NCBI RefSeq assembly: GCF_001463705.1
Contig: NZ_BBWH01000004.1
Span: 178,412-242,411, forward strand
Reading direction: 5' to 3'
DNA from: Aureimonas sp. AU12
GTDB taxonomy: Bacteria; Pseudomonadota; Alphaproteobacteria; Rhizobiales; Rhizobiaceae
Length of the DNA: 64,000 nt
Shown here: one piece after another, positions 54,040-62,764 of the stretch
How the letters are laid out: every line of letters begins with the position of its first letter
Numbering within the stretch: position 1 is the first letter of the stretch
The notes under the pieces: model-generated
The model's database searches: none
The model's input: only the letters and a program-made list of their open reading frames with translations
What the model was told of the DNA's origin: nothing
Position numbers and translations under genes: made by a program

Positions 54040-55251
54040 TCAGGCTCGCGCCGCCATCCAGGCGCCGTAGCGGCCGAGGAAGCGATCGACGCCCTCCGCC
54101 GCGAAGATGCGCTCGCGAACGCACATCGCCGCTCCGATGAGGCAGGCCTCGTCGGAGGTCGGCGCGTGCGTCAGCACGAGATCGCGCGTGGCCAGCGGCA
54201 GGCAGCGTTCGCGGATCGTCTCGCGGATCCCGTCCATCAGATGGTCGCCGGCCTGCGCCAGGGTGCCGCCGATGGCGACGTGGCCGGGATTGAGGATGCT
54301 GACGGCATCGCTCAAGGCCGCGCCGACCGCCTGCCCCGCCCCGCGCACGAGCGCGATCGCCTCGGGCACCTCGCGATTGACGAGCGCGATCACGTCGCGC
54401 GCATCCTCGGCCTCGAAGCCGAGCGCGCGCAGGTCGCGCGCCAGCGCCCAACCGGCGGCCCGCGCTTCGAGGCAGCCGAGCTTGCCGCAGCGGCAGAGTG
54501 GCGGCGCGTCGTCGCCGAAAAACTGGATATGGCCGATGTCGCCGGCCGCCCCCTGCGCACCCCGATAGAGCCGGCCGTCGGTGACGATGCCCGAGCCGAT
54601 GCCCGTGCCGATCTTGACGAAGAGGAAGGCGTCGTCGCGCCTTTCGCCGCCGCGATGCTCGAAGAGCGTCATCAGGTTCACGTCGTTCTCGGCGACCGCC
54701 GGGGCATCGAACCGGTCGCGCAGCCAGTCCCCGATCGCAAAATCGTCCCAGCCATGGAGGATCGACGGCCCGACGACGCGGCCGGCGCGGTGGTCAACCG
54801 GCGCCGGCAGGCTGAGGCCGACCCCGGCGACGAACCCGCCGCCGCGCGCCAACAGCCGCTCGAAACCCGCTGCGATCCGTTCGAGCGCGGCGAGCGCGCC
54901 CTCGCCCGGTTGAAAGTCCACTGTCTCCTGATGCCGGATCGCCGGCGACAGGTCGGTGACGGCCAACCGGATGTGACGCTCGCCCATGTCGGCCGCAAGG
55001 ATCACGGCGGCATCGTCGGCGACGTCGAGCAGCCGGGTCGGGCGCCCCCCGCTCGGTACGGTGTCGTCGCGCTCGCGCACCAGCTGCGCCGTGCCGAGCG
55101 CGGTCAGGCGCTGGCCGAGCGTGACGCGCGACAGGCCCGTCGCCTCGGTCAATTCGGCACGCGACAGCCCGCGCGAGGCCGCCAGCAGCACGAGGACAGA
55201 CCCCGTCGCCTCGAGCGAGGCCGGGTCGAAGCTTGGAACGGTGAGCAACAT
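54040..55251 (-). CDS. ROK-family transcriptional regulator of the Frc-type operon
   Basis: NagC/XylR-type regulator of 403 residues. The N-terminal winged helix (about residues 15-75) contains GLSRAELTEATGLSRVTLGQRL. The ROK sugar-sensing domain (about 85-390) has KIGTGIGSGIV (the ATP/sugar site), GDIGHIQF and the zinc motif CRCGKLGCLEA (about 244). The start is ATG 55251 (MLLTVPSF); a TTG at 55293 would add 14 residues but is unlikely. The gene is divergent from the frcB-like receptor across 346 bases, as is frcR relative to frcBCA in Sinorhizobium, so it probably controls that operon. Whether it represses is not shown. Confidence 0.85.
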   Translation of the reverse strand: MLLTVPSFDPASLEATGSVLVLLAASRGLSRAELTEATGLSRVTLGQRLTALGTAQLVRERDDTVPSGGRPTRLLDVADDAAVILAADMGERHIRLAVTDLSPAIRHQETVDFQPGEGALAALERIAAGFERLLARGGGFVAGVGLSLPAPVDHRAGRVVGPSILHGWDDFAIGDWLRDRFDAPAVAENDVNLMTLFEHRGGERRDDAFLFVKIGTGIGSGIVTDGRLYRGAQGAAGDIGHIQFFGDDAPPLCRCGKLGCLEARAAGWALARDLRALGFEAEDARDVIALVNREVPEAIALVRGAGQAVGAALSDAVSILNPGHVAIGGTLAQAGDHLMDGIRETIRERCLPLATRDLVLTHAPTSDEACLIGAAMCVRERIFAAEGVDRFLGRYGAWMAARA

Positions 55252-55597
55252 CGACACGGCAACGACGATCCCGCGTTCGGGTTGCCCGGTCAATCGGAAG
55301 GCGGCTGAGCAAACTCCTTTTGTAAAATTCTGATCAAAACACGCTTGCGTTCCCCCATGAATCGCAATTTACTCCTCTCAACGAAGCCCGTCGCCACCGC
55401 GAAAACGCGGAGGCGACGGGCCGAAGGAGGCGCGGAACACGCACCCCATGAGGAAACACCCGGACCATCGGCCTCGCGCCGAACCCGGGTCCACAGATCC
55501 GGTGCGCTGCCCCCGGACGCCAAGCGGCAGAACAGGATGCTGAGGTGCGACCGTCCTTCAAGAGACGGCGAGCCCGGTAATCCCTCAGGGAGGATAC
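55252..55597. other. 346-bp divergent intergenic region, ROK regulator / frcB
   Basis: The only AT-rich stretch, about 55311-55340 (including TTTTGTAAAATTCTGATC), is the likely promoter and operator area near the regulator. The rest up to frcB is a GC-rich leader of about 250 bases holding a very stable hairpin (55387-55420). I see no gene in it; small open frames here have no ribosome site at a suitable spacing. Confidence 0.5.
55387..55420. other. Stable hairpin in the frcB leader
   Basis: Two 15-base arms (55387-55401, CCCGTCGCCACCGCG; 55406-55420, CGCGGAGGCGACGGG) pair with a single A-A mismatch around an AAAA loop. It lies about 178 bases upstream of frcB and is not followed by T residues. 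It could be an attenuator, RNA-protection element or protein site. Confidence 0.55.
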
Positions 55598-56647
55598 ATG
55601 ATGATCCGATTCACGTCGAAGCCGCGTCTTGCTGCGCTTCTGTCCGGCGCCGCCCTTCTTGGGCTGGCAGCCGGTTCGCTTCCGGCGCACGCGCAGTCCG
55701 GCGACATACTCGTCGGCCTCGTCGTGAAGACCGAAGCCAACCCCTTCTTCGCCAAGATGCGCGAAGGCGCCAGCGAGAAGGCCAAGGAACTCGGCGTCAA
55801 GTTCCAGAGCTTCGCCGGTAAGTTCGACGGCGACAACGACAGCCAGGTCACCGCCATCGAGAATCTGATCTCGGCCGGCGCCAGCGGCATCCTTCTCACC
55901 GCCAGCGACCCGAAGGCGATCACGCCGGTGGTCGAGCAGGCGCGCCAGGCCGGCATCCTCGTGATCGCGCTCGACACGCCGCTCGACCCCGGCAACGCCG
56001 CCGACGCCACCTTCGCCACCGACAACTTCAAGGCCGGCGAGCTGATCGGCCAGTGGGCGGCCAAGACCGTCAAGGACGCGGCCACGACGAAAGTCGGCTT
56101 CATCGACGCCATCGAGACGCAGCCCACCGTCGACGTCGCCCGCGACCAGGGCTTCATGAAGGGCTTCGGCATCGATCCGAAGGACCCCACCCGCTATCTC
56201 GACGAGGACGACGCGCGCATCGTCGGCCACCAGTGGAGCCAGGGCGCCGAGGAAGGCGGGCGGACGAGCGCCGAGAACCTTCTGCAGAAGGACTCCGATC
56301 TCAGCGTCTTCTACACGATCAACGAGCCCGCCGCGGCCGGCGCCTACGAGGCGTTGAAGGCGGCCGGCAAGGAAAGTTCGGTCATCATCACCTCCGTCGA
56401 CGGCGGCTGCCCGGGCGTTCAGAACGTCAAGGCCGGCGTCATCGGCGCCACCTCGATGCAGTATCCGCTGCTCATGGCCTCGATGGGCGTCGAGGCCATC
56501 GTCGCCTTCAAGAAGACCGGCGAGAAGCCCAAGACCTCGCCCGGCCTCGACTTCTTCAACACCGGCGTGACGCTCGTCACCGACAAGCCGGTGGCGGGGG
56601 TCGAGTCCATCACCTCCGAGGAAGCGCTGAAGAAGTGCTGGGGCTGA
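55598..56647 (+). CDS. frcB: Periplasmic sugar-binding protein, FrcB-like (fructose-type CUT2 importer)
   Basis: Receptor of 349 residues. The signal peptide covers about residues 1-33 ([19 protein letters not shown]). The mature protein closely follows rhizobial FrcB in memory: [79 protein letters not shown] and the ending KKCWG. FrcB of Sinorhizobium binds fructose, ribose and mannose. ATG 55598 is annotated; ATG 55601 has a better spacing (7 bases) from GGGAGG and may be the true start. It is first in an operon of receptor, permease, ATPase, aldolase-like protein and PfkB kinase. Confidence 0.88.
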   Translation: MMIRFTSKPRLAALLSGAALLGLAAGSLPAHAQSGDILVGLVVKTEANPFFAKMREGASEKAKELGVKFQSFAGKFDGDNDSQVTAIENLISAGASGILLTASDPKAITPVVEQARQAGILVIALDTPLDPGNAADATFATDNFKAGELIGQWAAKTVKDAATTKVGFIDAIETQPTVDVARDQGFMKGFGIDPKDPTRYLDEDDARIVGHQWSQGAEEGGRTSAENLLQKDSDLSVFYTINEPAAAGAYEALKAAGKESSVIITSVDGGCPGVQNVKAGVIGATSMQYPLLMASMGVEAIVAFKKTGEKPKTSPGLDFFNTGVTLVTDKPVAGVESITSEEALKKCWG

Positions 56648-56662
56648 TGCCGTTGCGGCATC
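56646..56662 (+). other. Small hairpin overlapping the frcB stop region
   Basis: GATGCCG (56646-56652) pairs with CGGCATC (56656-56662) over a TTG loop. The gap to the permease is 204 bases and contains a second CGTCCC/GGGACG stem near 56690. Such structures commonly stabilise receptor mRNA relative to downstream transport genes. Confidence 0.35.
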
Positions 56663-56851
56663 GGTGAGATCGAGCGTCCGTCCCCTCGGCGTCCCGCCGC
56701 TTGGGACGGCGCTCAAGTCCTCGAAGCGGTCGTGACCTCCCGGAGTGGCCGCTTCGAGGCCTGACAGGACGGGCCGGCGCCCAGGCGACGCCCGTCCGGT
56801 CCCGTCTTCGCCCCCTTCGTCCCCATCAAGATCAGCCAGGAGGTTGCGGAA

Positions 56852-57901
56852 GTGTCCCCGACCGACAACCGCCTCAGTGCGGCCGACGCCGTCGCGCAGT
56901 TCGCCGACGAGAAGAAGACCCCGCTTCGCCGGTTGCAGCACGTGCTGCACCGCTATCCGACGATCGTTCCCTTCGTGGTGCTGGGCATCGGCCTCGCCGT
57001 GTTCAGCGGCATCGTCGGCGACCGGTTCTTCCAACCCTTCAACCTGTCGCTGATCATGCAGCAGGTCACGATCATCGCGATCATCGGCATCGCGCAGACG
57101 CTGGTGATCCTCACCGCCGGCATCGACCTTTCGGTCGGCGCGATCATGATCCTGGCGACGATCGTGATGGGGCGTCTGGCCGTCGTCCTGGGCGTTCCCG
57201 CCGAACTCGCCTTCGCCATCGGCCTCCTCGTCGGCTGCGCCTGCGGCGCGGTCAACGGCGTCCTCATCACCTATCTGCGCCTGCCGCCCTTCATCGTGAC
57301 GCTCGGCACCTGGAGCGTCTTCGGCGCGACATTCCTCTGGTATTCGGGGTCGCAGACGATCCGGGCGCAGGAAGTCGCGGCCGAGGCACCCTTCCTCCAG
57401 TTCACCGGCACCGCGCTCCAGTATGCCGGCGCCCGCCTCACCTTCGGCACGATCATCGCCGTCGCGCTGGCCGCCGCCGTCTGGTACATCCTCAACCGCA
57501 CCGCCTTCGGGCGCCATGTCTATGCCACCGGCGACGACCCGGAGGCGGCGCGCCTCTCGGGCATCGACACGCGGCGCGTGCTCCTCTCGATCTACACGCT
57601 GGCCGGGGTCATCTGCACCATCGGCGCATGGGTCCTCATCGGCCGTGTCGGCGCGATCTCGCCGACCTCGGGCGGCACCGCCAATCTCGATTCGATCACC
57701 GCGACGGTCATCGGCGGCACCTCGCTCTTCGGCGGGCGCGGCTCGATCGTGGGCACGCTCGTCGGGGCGCTCATCGTCGGCGTCTTCCGCAACGGTCTGG
57801 CGCTCTCGGGCATCGACGCGCTCTGGCAGGAGTTCACCGTCGGCGTTCTCATCATCGTCGCGGTCGGCCTCGACCAGTGGATCCGGAAGGTCTCGGCATG
57901 A
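56852..57901 (+). CDS. frcC: Sugar ABC transporter permease, FrcC-like
   Basis: Inner-membrane subunit of 349 residues with an N-terminal cytoplasmic extension of about 45 residues (including FADEKKTPLRRLQHVLHRYP) and then about nine to ten helices. The family motif TAGIDLSVGAIM (about residue 88), RTAFGRHVYATGDDPEAARLSG and VIGGTSLFGGRGSIVG are present. The start is GTG 56852, preceded by AGGAGGT at an 8-base spacing. It overlaps the ATPase start by 4 bases. Sequence order and the extension match FrcC of rhizobial fructose importers. Confidence 0.88.
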   Translation: MSPTDNRLSAADAVAQFADEKKTPLRRLQHVLHRYPTIVPFVVLGIGLAVFSGIVGDRFFQPFNLSLIMQQVTIIAIIGIAQTLVILTAGIDLSVGAIMILATIVMGRLAVVLGVPAELAFAIGLLVGCACGAVNGVLITYLRLPPFIVTLGTWSVFGATFLWYSGSQTIRAQEVAAEAPFLQFTGTALQYAGARLTFGTIIAVALAAAVWYILNRTAFGRHVYATGDDPEAARLSGIDTRRVLLSIYTLAGVICTIGAWVLIGRVGAISPTSGGTANLDSITATVIGGTSLFGGRGSIVGTLVGALIVGVFRNGLALSGIDALWQEFTVGVLIIVAVGLDQWIRKVSA

Positions 57902-58707
57902 TGACGATGGCCGCTCCGCAAGTGCGCGCCGGCACCACCCCACCGGCCTTGGAGGCCACCGGACTTCGCAAGCGCTATGGCCGCGTCGTGGCGATGGACG
58001 GGGTCGAGTTCGTGCTGCGACAAGGCGAGATCCTCGCGGTGATCGGCGACAACGGCGCCGGCAAGTCGACGATGATCAAGGCGCTGGCCGGCGCGGTAAA
58101 GCCCGATGCCGGCGAGATCCGGCTCGGCGGCGAGACCGTCTCGTTCCGCTCGCCGATGGAGGCCCGCCATGCCGGCGTCGAGAGCGTCTTCCAGAACCTC
58201 GCGCTGTCGCCGGCCCTGTCGATCGCCGACAACCTGTTTCTCGGCCGCGAGATCCGCAAGAGCGGCTGGTCCGGCCGCATCCTGCGCTCGCTCGACCGGC
58301 GGGCCATGGCCAACGAGGCGCGCAAGCAGCTCTCGGCGCTGGGCCTCACCACGGTGCAGGACATCCACCAGAAGGTCGAGACGCTGTCGGGCGGACAGCG
58401 GCAGGGCGTCGCCGTGGCACGGGCCTGCGCGTTCGGCGGCCGGGTCGTGATCATGGACGAGCCCACCGCGGCGCTCGGGGTGAAGGAAAGCCGCAAGGTG
58501 CTCGACCTCATCCTCGACGTGAAGCGTCGCGGCCTCTCGGTGATCCTCATCTCCCACAACATGCCGCATGTGTTCGAGATCGCCGATCGCATCCACATCC
58601 ACCGCCTCGGCAAGCGGCTCGGCGTCGTCGCGCCGCAGGACTTCACCATGTCGGACGTCGTCGGCTTCATGACCGGCGCGGCCGTTCCACCCGGCGCCGC
58701 AGCCTGA
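57898..58707 (+). CDS. frcA: Sugar ABC transporter ATPase, single-domain, FrcA-like
   Basis: ATPase of 269 residues with one nucleotide-binding domain, as in FrcA, in contrast to the two-domain ATPases of the other two importers in this window. It has Walker A GDNGAGKSTM (about residue 50), signature LSGGQRQGVAVARA (about 162), Walker B VVIMDEPTAALG and the H-loop ISHNMPHVFE. ATG 57898 overlaps the permease stop; ATG 57907 is a possible internal start. The next gene begins 74 bases downstream. With frcB and frcC it makes a complete importer. Confidence 0.9.
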   Translation: MMTMAAPQVRAGTTPPALEATGLRKRYGRVVAMDGVEFVLRQGEILAVIGDNGAGKSTMIKALAGAVKPDAGEIRLGGETVSFRSPMEARHAGVESVFQNLALSPALSIADNLFLGREIRKSGWSGRILRSLDRRAMANEARKQLSALGLTTVQDIHQKVETLSGGQRQGVAVARACAFGGRVVIMDEPTAALGVKESRKVLDLILDVKRRGLSVILISHNMPHVFEIADRIHIHRLGKRLGVVAPQDFTMSDVVGFMTGAAVPPGAAA

Positions 58708-58781
58708 CGGCTTCCCTTCCGGCCGACCGGCGAAGCGCCGCCGCCTCTCCCCCATCGATCGCATTCGAAGGACGACACCCG

Positions 58782-59786
58782 ATGATCACCGCCAAGCGCA
58801 TGGACGCCAAGCTCGCCCGCATCCGCAACGGCCAGTATACGCCGAAGGACTTCATCATCGCCGACGCCAAGGACGGCGACATGGCGCTCGGCACCGGCGT
58901 TTCCGGCCCGGAACTGGACGCCGACGGTCGCCCGACCGGCCGCATGAAGCCGCTGAAGGTCTATCGCGACGCGATGGAGGAGATGATCCGCTCCGACCTC
59001 GTCGACATCATGCTAACCTCGCTCTCCTCGGCCGAGCATCTCGCACGCCACGGCCTCTATGCCGGGTCGGACGTCACGAGCGCGGTGCGCCTCAACGACG
59101 GCTCGGACATCTGGCACTGGCGCGGCGCCAACTACAAGCACCTGCCCACGGTGCCCTTCCGCACGGCGCGGCTGGACCGCGTGAAGCCGGTCTCCGACCT
59201 CGGCCTCTACGCCCTCACCTTCTTCAACGATCTCGACCAGGACCGCCGCTCGCTCGACGCCTATTCGCAGTTCCGCGACGAGGCCTCGGCAGCCGGCGTT
59301 CGCCACTTCCTCGAAGTCTTCAATCCGCAGTTCGACGTCGCCGCGCCCGGCTCCGACTTCGCGACCTACAACAACGACGCCATCGCGCGGTGCCTTGCTG
59401 GCGTCTCCGTCCACGACCGGCCGCAGTTCCTCAAGGTCGTCTACAACGGCCCGCGCGCGACCGAAGAACTCGCCGCCTTCGACCCCGGCAATCTCATTGT
59501 CGGCATTCTCGGCGGCGCCTCGTCCACCACGCGCGACACGCTGGAAATGGTGAAGCAGGCCGAAAAATACGGCGCGCGCGTTGCGCTCTTCGGCCGCAAG
59601 ATCTTCTTCGCCGAGGACTCCAAGGCCATCGTGCGCGCGATGCGCTCGGTGATCGAGGACGACGTCTCGTCGGAAGAGGCGACGAAGGCCTATCACGACG
59701 GCCTCGCCAAGTCGGGCCTGCGGCCGAAGAAGCCGCTCGCCGAGGATCTCGAGATCACCGATCCCTCGCTGAAGACGGGAGCCTGA
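58782..59786 (+). CDS. Uncharacterised aldolase-like TIM-barrel protein of the Frc operon
   Basis: I do not recognise a characterised family member. The 334-residue soluble protein has alternating strand/helix segments consistent with a TIM barrel: LVDIMLTSLSS, YALTFFNDLDQD, RHFLEVFNPQF, FLKVVYNGPRATEEL and LIVGILGGASSTTRDTLEM, then VALFGRKIFFAED. The LKVVYNG lysine resembles the Schiff-base lysine strand of class I aldolases (FbaB/DhnA-type), and GILGGASSTT resembles their phosphate-binding loop. It is 74 bases after the FrcA-like gene and 4 bases before a PfkB kinase, suggesting it cleaves or converts a phosphorylated ketose. The reaction is inference. Confidence 0.7.
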   Translation: MITAKRMDAKLARIRNGQYTPKDFIIADAKDGDMALGTGVSGPELDADGRPTGRMKPLKVYRDAMEEMIRSDLVDIMLTSLSSAEHLARHGLYAGSDVTSAVRLNDGSDIWHWRGANYKHLPTVPFRTARLDRVKPVSDLGLYALTFFNDLDQDRRSLDAYSQFRDEASAAGVRHFLEVFNPQFDVAAPGSDFATYNNDAIARCLAGVSVHDRPQFLKVVYNGPRATEELAAFDPGNLIVGILGGASSTTRDTLEMVKQAEKYGARVALFGRKIFFAEDSKAIVRAMRSVIEDDVSSEEATKAYHDGLAKSGLRPKKPLAEDLEITDPSLKTGA

Positions 59787-59790
59787 TCCC

Positions 59791-60822
59791 TTGGCCGAGA
59801 CTTCCCGCAGAGGGTTCCTGACGGGCGGAACCTGGTGCGCCGACCACAACAAGATCGTCGACCGCTGGCCTCGCGAGGACACGGTGACCAAGATCCTCGG
59901 CGAAACCGTCGAGGGCGGCGGTTCGGCCTGCAACTTCGCGATCGACATCCGCCGGCTGGATCCCGGCATGCCGGTGGCGACGATCGGCTGTATCGGCGAC
60001 GATGCCGACGGCGCGGTGCTGCTAGCGCAGGCCGATGCCGCCGGCATCGACCGGTCGGGGATGGTGATCCTGCCGAACGAGCGCACCAACTACACCGACG
60101 CCTACACCGCCAGCGCCACCGGGCGGCGCACCCATCTCTATCTGCCGGGTGCCAGCGCCCATCTGTCGCCCGACCATTTCGACTTCTCGCGCTCGACCGC
60201 GCGCATCTTCCATCTCGGCCTGCCCGGCATCCACGACATCATGGATGGGCCATGGAAGGGCGAGGCGAACGGCTGGGTGGCGGTGCTGAAGGCGGCGCGG
60301 GCGGCTGGGCTGGAGACCAATTTCGAGATGCTGCAGATCGCGCCGGAGCGCCTTCGCGGCTTCGTCGAGCCCTGCCTCGGCCATCTCGATACGCTGGTGA
60401 TCAACGACTACGAGGTGGGCGCGCTCACCGGCCGCACCACCACCGACGACGGCGCGACCGATCTCGCCGCCTGCCTCGAAGCCGGGGCGCTGGTGATGGA
60501 GCGCGGCGCGATGAAGGTGCTGGCGATCCACTTCCCGACCGGCGGTCTCGCCTTCGAGCGCGACGGCACGGTGACGCGCGTTCCCTCGGTGGCGGTGCCG
60601 CCGGAGGTGGTGAAGGGCGCCAACGGGGCCGGCGACGCGTTCGCGGCGGGCTTCATGCACGGCTGGCACGAGGGCCGTCCTGTCTCGGACGCCCTGCGCC
60701 TCGCCCATGCCACGGCTGCCGCATCGCTGCGCTCGGTCGGCACCACCGGCAGCGTCGAGCCCGTGGACGCCTGCCTGGCGCTGGCCGATCGCTGGGGCTG
60801 GCGCGAGATGCCGGCGGCATGA
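59791..60822 (+). CDS. PfkB/ribokinase-family sugar kinase
   Basis: Carbohydrate kinase of 343 residues. The N-terminal substrate region reads FLTGGTWCADHNKIVD and GGGSACNFAIDIRRLDP (the GGxxxN substrate motif, about residue 48). The C-terminal anion-hole motif is KGANGAGDAFAAGFMHG (about 270), with the catalytic Asp in GAGD. The start is TTG 59791 with GGGAG 8-9 bases upstream; there is no ATG nearby. It follows the aldolase-like gene by 4 bases and ends the Frc-type operon before a terminator hairpin. The usual N-terminal start of PfkB proteins is extended by about 10 residues (MAETSRRGFL). The substrate is unknown, probably the imported ketose. Confidence 0.82.
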   Translation: MAETSRRGFLTGGTWCADHNKIVDRWPREDTVTKILGETVEGGGSACNFAIDIRRLDPGMPVATIGCIGDDADGAVLLAQADAAGIDRSGMVILPNERTNYTDAYTASATGRRTHLYLPGASAHLSPDHFDFSRSTARIFHLGLPGIHDIMDGPWKGEANGWVAVLKAARAAGLETNFEMLQIAPERLRGFVEPCLGHLDTLVINDYEVGALTGRTTTDDGATDLAACLEAGALVMERGAMKVLAIHFPTGGLAFERDGTVTRVPSVAVPPEVVKGANGAGDAFAAGFMHGWHEGRPVSDALRLAHATAAASLRSVGTTGSVEPVDACLALADRWGWREMPAA

Positions 60823-60833
60823 ACGACGGGATC

Positions 60834-60871
60834 AGTCTCGTCCTCATTCTCTGGAAGAAGACGAGACTTTC
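60834..60871. terminator. Bidirectional terminator between the kinase and the FAD oxidoreductase genes
   Basis: AGTCTCGTC (60834-60842) and GACGAGACT (60860-60868) are perfect 9-base arms. An inner TTCT/AGAA pair extends the stem, and TTT follows on the plus strand. It separates the convergent kinase and FAD oxidoreductase genes. Confidence 0.65.
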
Positions 60872-60890
60872 CACCCAACACCTTGACGGA

Positions 60891-62063
60891 TCACACGAAA
60901 GCGATGGGTTTTGTCTTGCCGCTCAGCCGCGCGCCGAGGGTGAGGATGGCGGGCGCGGCGGCGATCAGCGCGCCCGCCACCGCCGCGCTCGGCGCGTGAA
61001 GCGCGATGCCGGCGAAGAGACCGGCGGCGCGGATGCGCCCTGCGAACTGGCGGCGCCATGCCGCCTCGTAGCGCTTGCCCGCTCGTTGGCGGGCGGCGCG
61101 GCTTGGGGCGGTGTCCGTGCCCAGCGCCTGCGCCAGCAGCCAGCCGGACTGGATCGCCATCGAGATGCCTTCCGCGATGATCGGATGGGACTCGCCAGCG
61201 ACATTGCCGACGCGAAAGATGTCGTCGGCATAGGCGGCGCGGATGCCTGGCCGGATCGGCCCCGCCGCGAGCCACGGGCCGGCCAGCACCGCCTCGCCGA
61301 TCGCCCGCCGGATACCGAGCGAGGACGCCAGGAGATGGCGATGCAGCGCCGCCGAGGCCGAGAGGCCGGGATCGCGCTGACGAAGCTCGGCCAGGACGTC
61401 GCGCCGGATGCAGCAGGAGAGCGACAGCCGCCCGCCATCGGCCCAGACGATCCCGCCGTAGCCGCCGGGGCAGGCCAGCAGCGGCATGAGATCGCGCGCC
61501 AGCGTGGCACCGTGGAAATGCGCCTTGAAGCCGAGAAGGTCGGTCCGCTCGTGGCGCTTGGGCAGGTGGCTCGCCAGCGCGCCGGGCTCCCACGATCCGT
61601 GCGCCGCGATCACCACCGATGCCTGCAACTCCGCCTCGCCGTCCGAGCCCTCGATGTGGACGATCTGGCCGTCACCGTCGGGCGCCAGCGACAGCGCGCG
61701 TGCAGGCTGGAACAACGCGACGCCTGAGCGTTTGGCCTCCTCCGCCAGCTTGAGATCGAGAATGTCGCGTCCGAGCGCGCGGCCGTAGCCCTCGCCCGCC
61801 GGCATCGGCGCGTCCACGACGCGCTCACCCGCGAACAGAGCGAGACGTCGCACCTCCGGCCCGGCCGCCGCCCGCCAATCCTCGCCGATGCCGAGGCGAT
61901 CGATGACGGGAAGGCTGGTGGCCGACAGGAACTCACCGCAGACCTTGCGGCGCGGAAACGACGCCTTCTCAATGAGCGCCACGCGCCAGCCGGCGCGTGC
62001 CAGCGCGATCGCGCTCGTCGAGCCGCCCGGTCCCGCGCCGATCACAACCGCATCGAACCTCAT
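60891..62063 (-). CDS. FAD-dependent oxidoreductase, geranylgeranyl-reductase/monooxygenase-like
   Basis: Flavoprotein of 390 residues. The N-terminal dinucleotide motif is VVIGAGPGGSTSAIALARAGWRVALIEK, followed by the FPRRKVCGEFLS signature (about 40), typical of the geranylgeranyl-reductase and p-hydroxybenzoate-hydroxylase-like group. A GRD-type motif is in ALGRDILD (about 95), and the second FAD motif is RVGNVAGESHPIIAEGISMAIQSG (about 287). The start ATG 62063 overlaps the methyltransferase stop by 4 bases, so it is the last gene of the PKS operon. It is likely to hydroxylate or reduce the polyketide; which of the two cannot be told. Confidence 0.83.
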   Translation of the reverse strand: MRFDAVVIGAGPGGSTSAIALARAGWRVALIEKASFPRRKVCGEFLSATSLPVIDRLGIGEDWRAAAGPEVRRLALFAGERVVDAPMPAGEGYGRALGRDILDLKLAEEAKRSGVALFQPARALSLAPDGDGQIVHIEGSDGEAELQASVVIAAHGSWEPGALASHLPKRHERTDLLGFKAHFHGATLARDLMPLLACPGGYGGIVWADGGRLSLSCCIRRDVLAELRQRDPGLSASAALHRHLLASSLGIRRAIGEAVLAGPWLAAGPIRPGIRAAYADDIFRVGNVAGESHPIIAEGISMAIQSGWLLAQALGTDTAPSRAARQRAGKRYEAAWRRQFAGRIRAAGLFAGIALHAPSAAVAGALIAAAPAILTLGARLSGKTKPIAFV

Positions 62064-62764
62064 GGCGACGTCCCCGCCTTGGCCGCGAACGCCTGCGTAA
62101 ACGGGCCGCGCCGCCGCTCCTCCAGCGCGAAGCCCGCATCGGCGGGCCAGAGACCGGATAGCTCTCGCCCTCGAAAACCCGCGCGAACGCTGGCCGGCGC
62201 GTCGTGGCGCGTCACGTCGTTGGCGCCGATCACCCGCAGCATGCGGCTTGCCATCAGCGGAAAGCCGGCACGCCAAGGCTCGGTCGCGACGAAGACCGGC
62301 GTGATTGAGGCGATCCGTTCGAACAGCGTCCGCAAGGCAGCATCGTCGAAATGGTGAAGGAACAGATTGGCGGTCACGGCATCGAAGCGCTCAGCCGCGG
62401 CCAGTCCTTCGAAGACGTCGGCCTGCAGGACCTCGACGCTCCAGCCGATCGCGGCGAAGGCGGCGCGCCGCTCTGGCGTCAGCAGGTCCTGCCGGTCGAG
62501 CAGCGTCAGCTCCACCTTCGGCCAGCGCTTGGCAAGCCGGCGTGCCACCCGCAGCATGAACGCGCCGTCGCCGGCGCCGATCTCGAGGATGCGACGAGGC
62601 GGCGCCTCGACATGTCGGGCGAGCAGGCCGGCGATTATCCATGGATTGCCCATCAGGACGTTCAACCGGCGCAGATCGCCACGCGAGGCGACGGCGCGCG
62701 GGTCGCTCTCGGCGAGATCGTCGAGGATCTCCGGGCTCAGCCGGCGCTGCGCCAGTTCGCTCAT
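62060..62764 (-). CDS. SAM-dependent methyltransferase of the type III PKS operon
   Basis: Class I methyltransferase of 234 residues. The SAM-binding motif is ILEIGAGDGAFMLRVARRL (about 71), followed by the acidic residue in LTLLDRQDLL (about 95), VLQADVFE (about 125) and FDAVTANLFLHHFDD (about 138). The true start is ATG 62764 (MSELAQRRL); the longer open frame upstream is a shadow of the PKS. Stop/start overlaps of 4 bases join it to the PKS upstream and the flavoprotein downstream. It may O- or C-methylate the PKS product. Confidence 0.85.
   Translation of the reverse strand: MSELAQRRLSPEILDDLAESDPRAVASRGDLRRLNVLMGNPWIIAGLLARHVEAPPRRILEIGAGDGAFMLRVARRLAKRWPKVELTLLDRQDLLTPERRAAFAAIGWSVEVLQADVFEGLAAAERFDAVTANLFLHHFDDAALRTLFERIASITPVFVATEPWRAGFPLMASRMLRVIGANDVTRHDAPASVRAGFRGRELSGLWPADAGFALEERRRGPFTQAFAAKAGTSP

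Noticed and set aside
57423..59786. A 787-residue frame ending in the aldolase-like protein
   Set aside because: The first part is a shifted frame of frcC and frcA; a good ATG at 58782 starts the real gene.
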